From: Prevotella sp. tc2-28
Lineage (GTDB): Bacteria > Bacteroidota > Bacteroidia > Bacteroidales > Bacteroidaceae
Direction: 5' to 3'
Assembly: GCF_900107705.1 (NCBI RefSeq)
Contig: NZ_FNRE01000012.1
Span: 50,184 to 114,183 of the forward strand
DNA: 64,000 nt
The notes beneath the pieces are model-generated. The model was given only the letters and a program-made list of their open reading frames with translations, did no database searches and was not told where the DNA came from. This document shows, in pieces, positions 63,198-64,000 of the stretch. Positions within the stretch are counted from its first letter, which is position 1; every line of letters starts with the position of its first letter. The position numbers and the translations under genes were made by a program.

Positions 63198-63314
63198 CTA
63201 AAGCAGCGCCAGTGGACCGTGTCCTAAACACGATGTCGTGCCAAATGCCGTCAGTGCAGCCGTCAGAATACTGACAATAAACTGCAAAATCGTCTTCCAA
63301 GTCTCTTTCTTCAT
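63198..63314 (-). CDS. Smalltalk micro-protein
   Basis: A 38-residue protein, MKKETWKTILQFIVSILTAA continuing LTAFGTTSCLGH. It matches the Bacteroidales smalltalk family: a charged start, one hydrophobic membrane segment and a Gly-Thr-Thr-Ser-Cys end. It lies 30 bp after the HU-like gene on the same strand, the arrangement typical for this family. Function unknown. The TAG stop is at 63200-63198. Confidence 0.85.
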   Translation of the reverse strand: MKKETWKTILQFIVSILTAALTAFGTTSCLGHGPLALL

Positions 63315-63344
63315 AGATTAAATATTAATTCTTCAATTCTTCAC

Positions 63345-63902
63345 TTACCCTTCGTCCACGCCGTCTACGATGCTACCGCTGTCACCACCACCCTGGTTCT
63401 CACCACCACCAGTGTTATCGTTAGGGTTAGGGTTAAGGTTAGGGTTATCGTTAGAATCATCCTCCACGTCGCCGCTGTCGTCGGAGGTCACGCGCTTCAG
63501 CACGTTGCCATCCTCGTCGAGGCAGGTGATTTGGATGGAGGTGTTCTTCAGCTCGTCCTTCAGGTCGACGTTGGGCGTGAAGATGATGCGGCGCACGCTG
63601 ATGAGGCTGGTCTTCACGTCCTCGAGGTCGGCAACGGCCTTGGAGCGGACGCCGAAGCGCATGGTGCCGAGTCCGGGCAGAGGGATGGAGTGACCTTCGG
63701 TCGCCCACGTACGGATTACTTCACCTGCAGCATCCCAAGCCGCCTTGATCACACCTGCAGAGATTCCCGAGTGGGTAGCAGCCTCCGCGAACACCTTCTT
63801 CTCCTGGATGGGGATGTAGAGGTCGGGACGCATCACGAACTTCTTGCCAGGATTCTTACCGAGCTTTACTTCACGTCGCTGTGCAATTACTTTAATAGCC
63901 AT
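63345..63902 (-). CDS. HU-like DNA-binding protein with an Asn-Pro-rich tail
   Basis: 185 residues. Residues ~1-125 form an HU/IHF-like fold of the Bacteroidetes type (IKVIAQRREVKLG, EKKVFAEAATHSGIS, WDAAGEVIRTWATEGHSIPLPGLGTMRFGVR). Residues ~135-185 are a low-complexity Asp/Asn/Pro/Gly tail (NPNLNPNPNDN). The protein probably binds DNA in the nucleoid. It is followed by the smalltalk gene. Bases 63903-64000 upstream are A/T-rich and contain no gene I can recognise. Confidence 0.88.
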   Translation of the reverse strand: MAIKVIAQRREVKLGKNPGKKFVMRPDLYIPIQEKKVFAEAATHSGISAGVIKAAWDAAGEVIRTWATEGHSIPLPGLGTMRFGVRSKAVADLEDVKTSLISVRRIIFTPNVDLKDELKNTSIQITCLDEDGNVLKRVTSDDSGDVEDDSNDNPNLNPNPNDNTGGGENQGGGDSGSIVDGVDEG

Positions 63903-64000
63903 AATTTTTAATAATAAGTTAGTTAGATATTTGTAAATAATTTTGTTAATACTCTCGTTGTCGCCTCGTTTCGCTTTCTGTAGGTACTGTTAAGGAAAAC

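Noticed and set aside
63198..63314. Hydrophobic 38-residue peptide as a toxin of a type I toxin-antitoxin pair
   Set aside because: It fits the smalltalk family better, and no antisense RNA promoter is visible opposite it.

Overview
The window looks like chromosomal DNA of a gut or oral Bacteroidales bacterium, most likely Prevotella or a close relative. The signs are type IX secretion (T9SS)-style C-terminal sorting sequences, fimbrillin (Mfa/FimA-like) lipoproteins, a hybrid two-component regulator remnant next to glycoside hydrolases, Bacteroidetes-type promoters (TTG/TTTG, about 20 bp, then TAnnTTTG), a tRNA without encoded CCA, and a smalltalk/HU-like gene pair. Family names come from reading the translations; no database search was run.

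Region 1 (1-29.9 kb) is a surface-protein island. It holds the 3' end of a very large secreted protein, a RhuM-like DNA-binding protein, a 3062-residue [YF]GGG-repeat protein, an ATPase, and on the minus strand a fimbrial cluster: DUF3575 protein, DUF5119 lipoprotein, fimbrillin, then a second unit of fimbrillin plus a 2961-residue protein built from eight related modules. The gaps are rich in short repeats, including an 11-bp minisatellite at the start of the 3062-residue gene and two matching arrays of 22-bp palindrome-centred repeats.

Region 2 (29.9-37.1 kb) is a mannan/galactomannan-type degradation cluster: GH2, GH27, GH26 and a second GH26, next to the 3' end of a hybrid two-component regulator. 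The second GH26 gene and the regulator both lose their 5' ends at one point near 36110. This suggests one deletion across a divergent promoter region, or a misassembly.

Region 3 (37.1-56.5 kb) is mostly housekeeping and transport: VanZ-like protein, two tandem sodium symporters, a ComEA-like protein, an M15 dipeptidase, tRNA-Leu(CAA), mannose-1-phosphate guanylyltransferase with a glycosyltransferase, an HHH/outer-membrane-barrel protein, an Lrp / C26-M19 fusion peptidase / M28 peptidase operon, aroQ with an O-methyltransferase, xerD, and a DUF3737-PatB-OPT transporter operon joined by 4-bp overlaps.

Region 4 (56.6-64 kb) carries DUF3467, rpsL-rpsG-fusA, an ABC exporter with a PepSY-like lipoprotein, and rpsJ. 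rpsJ has its own promoter and terminator and is not followed by rplC. The window ends with a smalltalk micro-protein and an HU-like DNA-binding protein on the minus strand.
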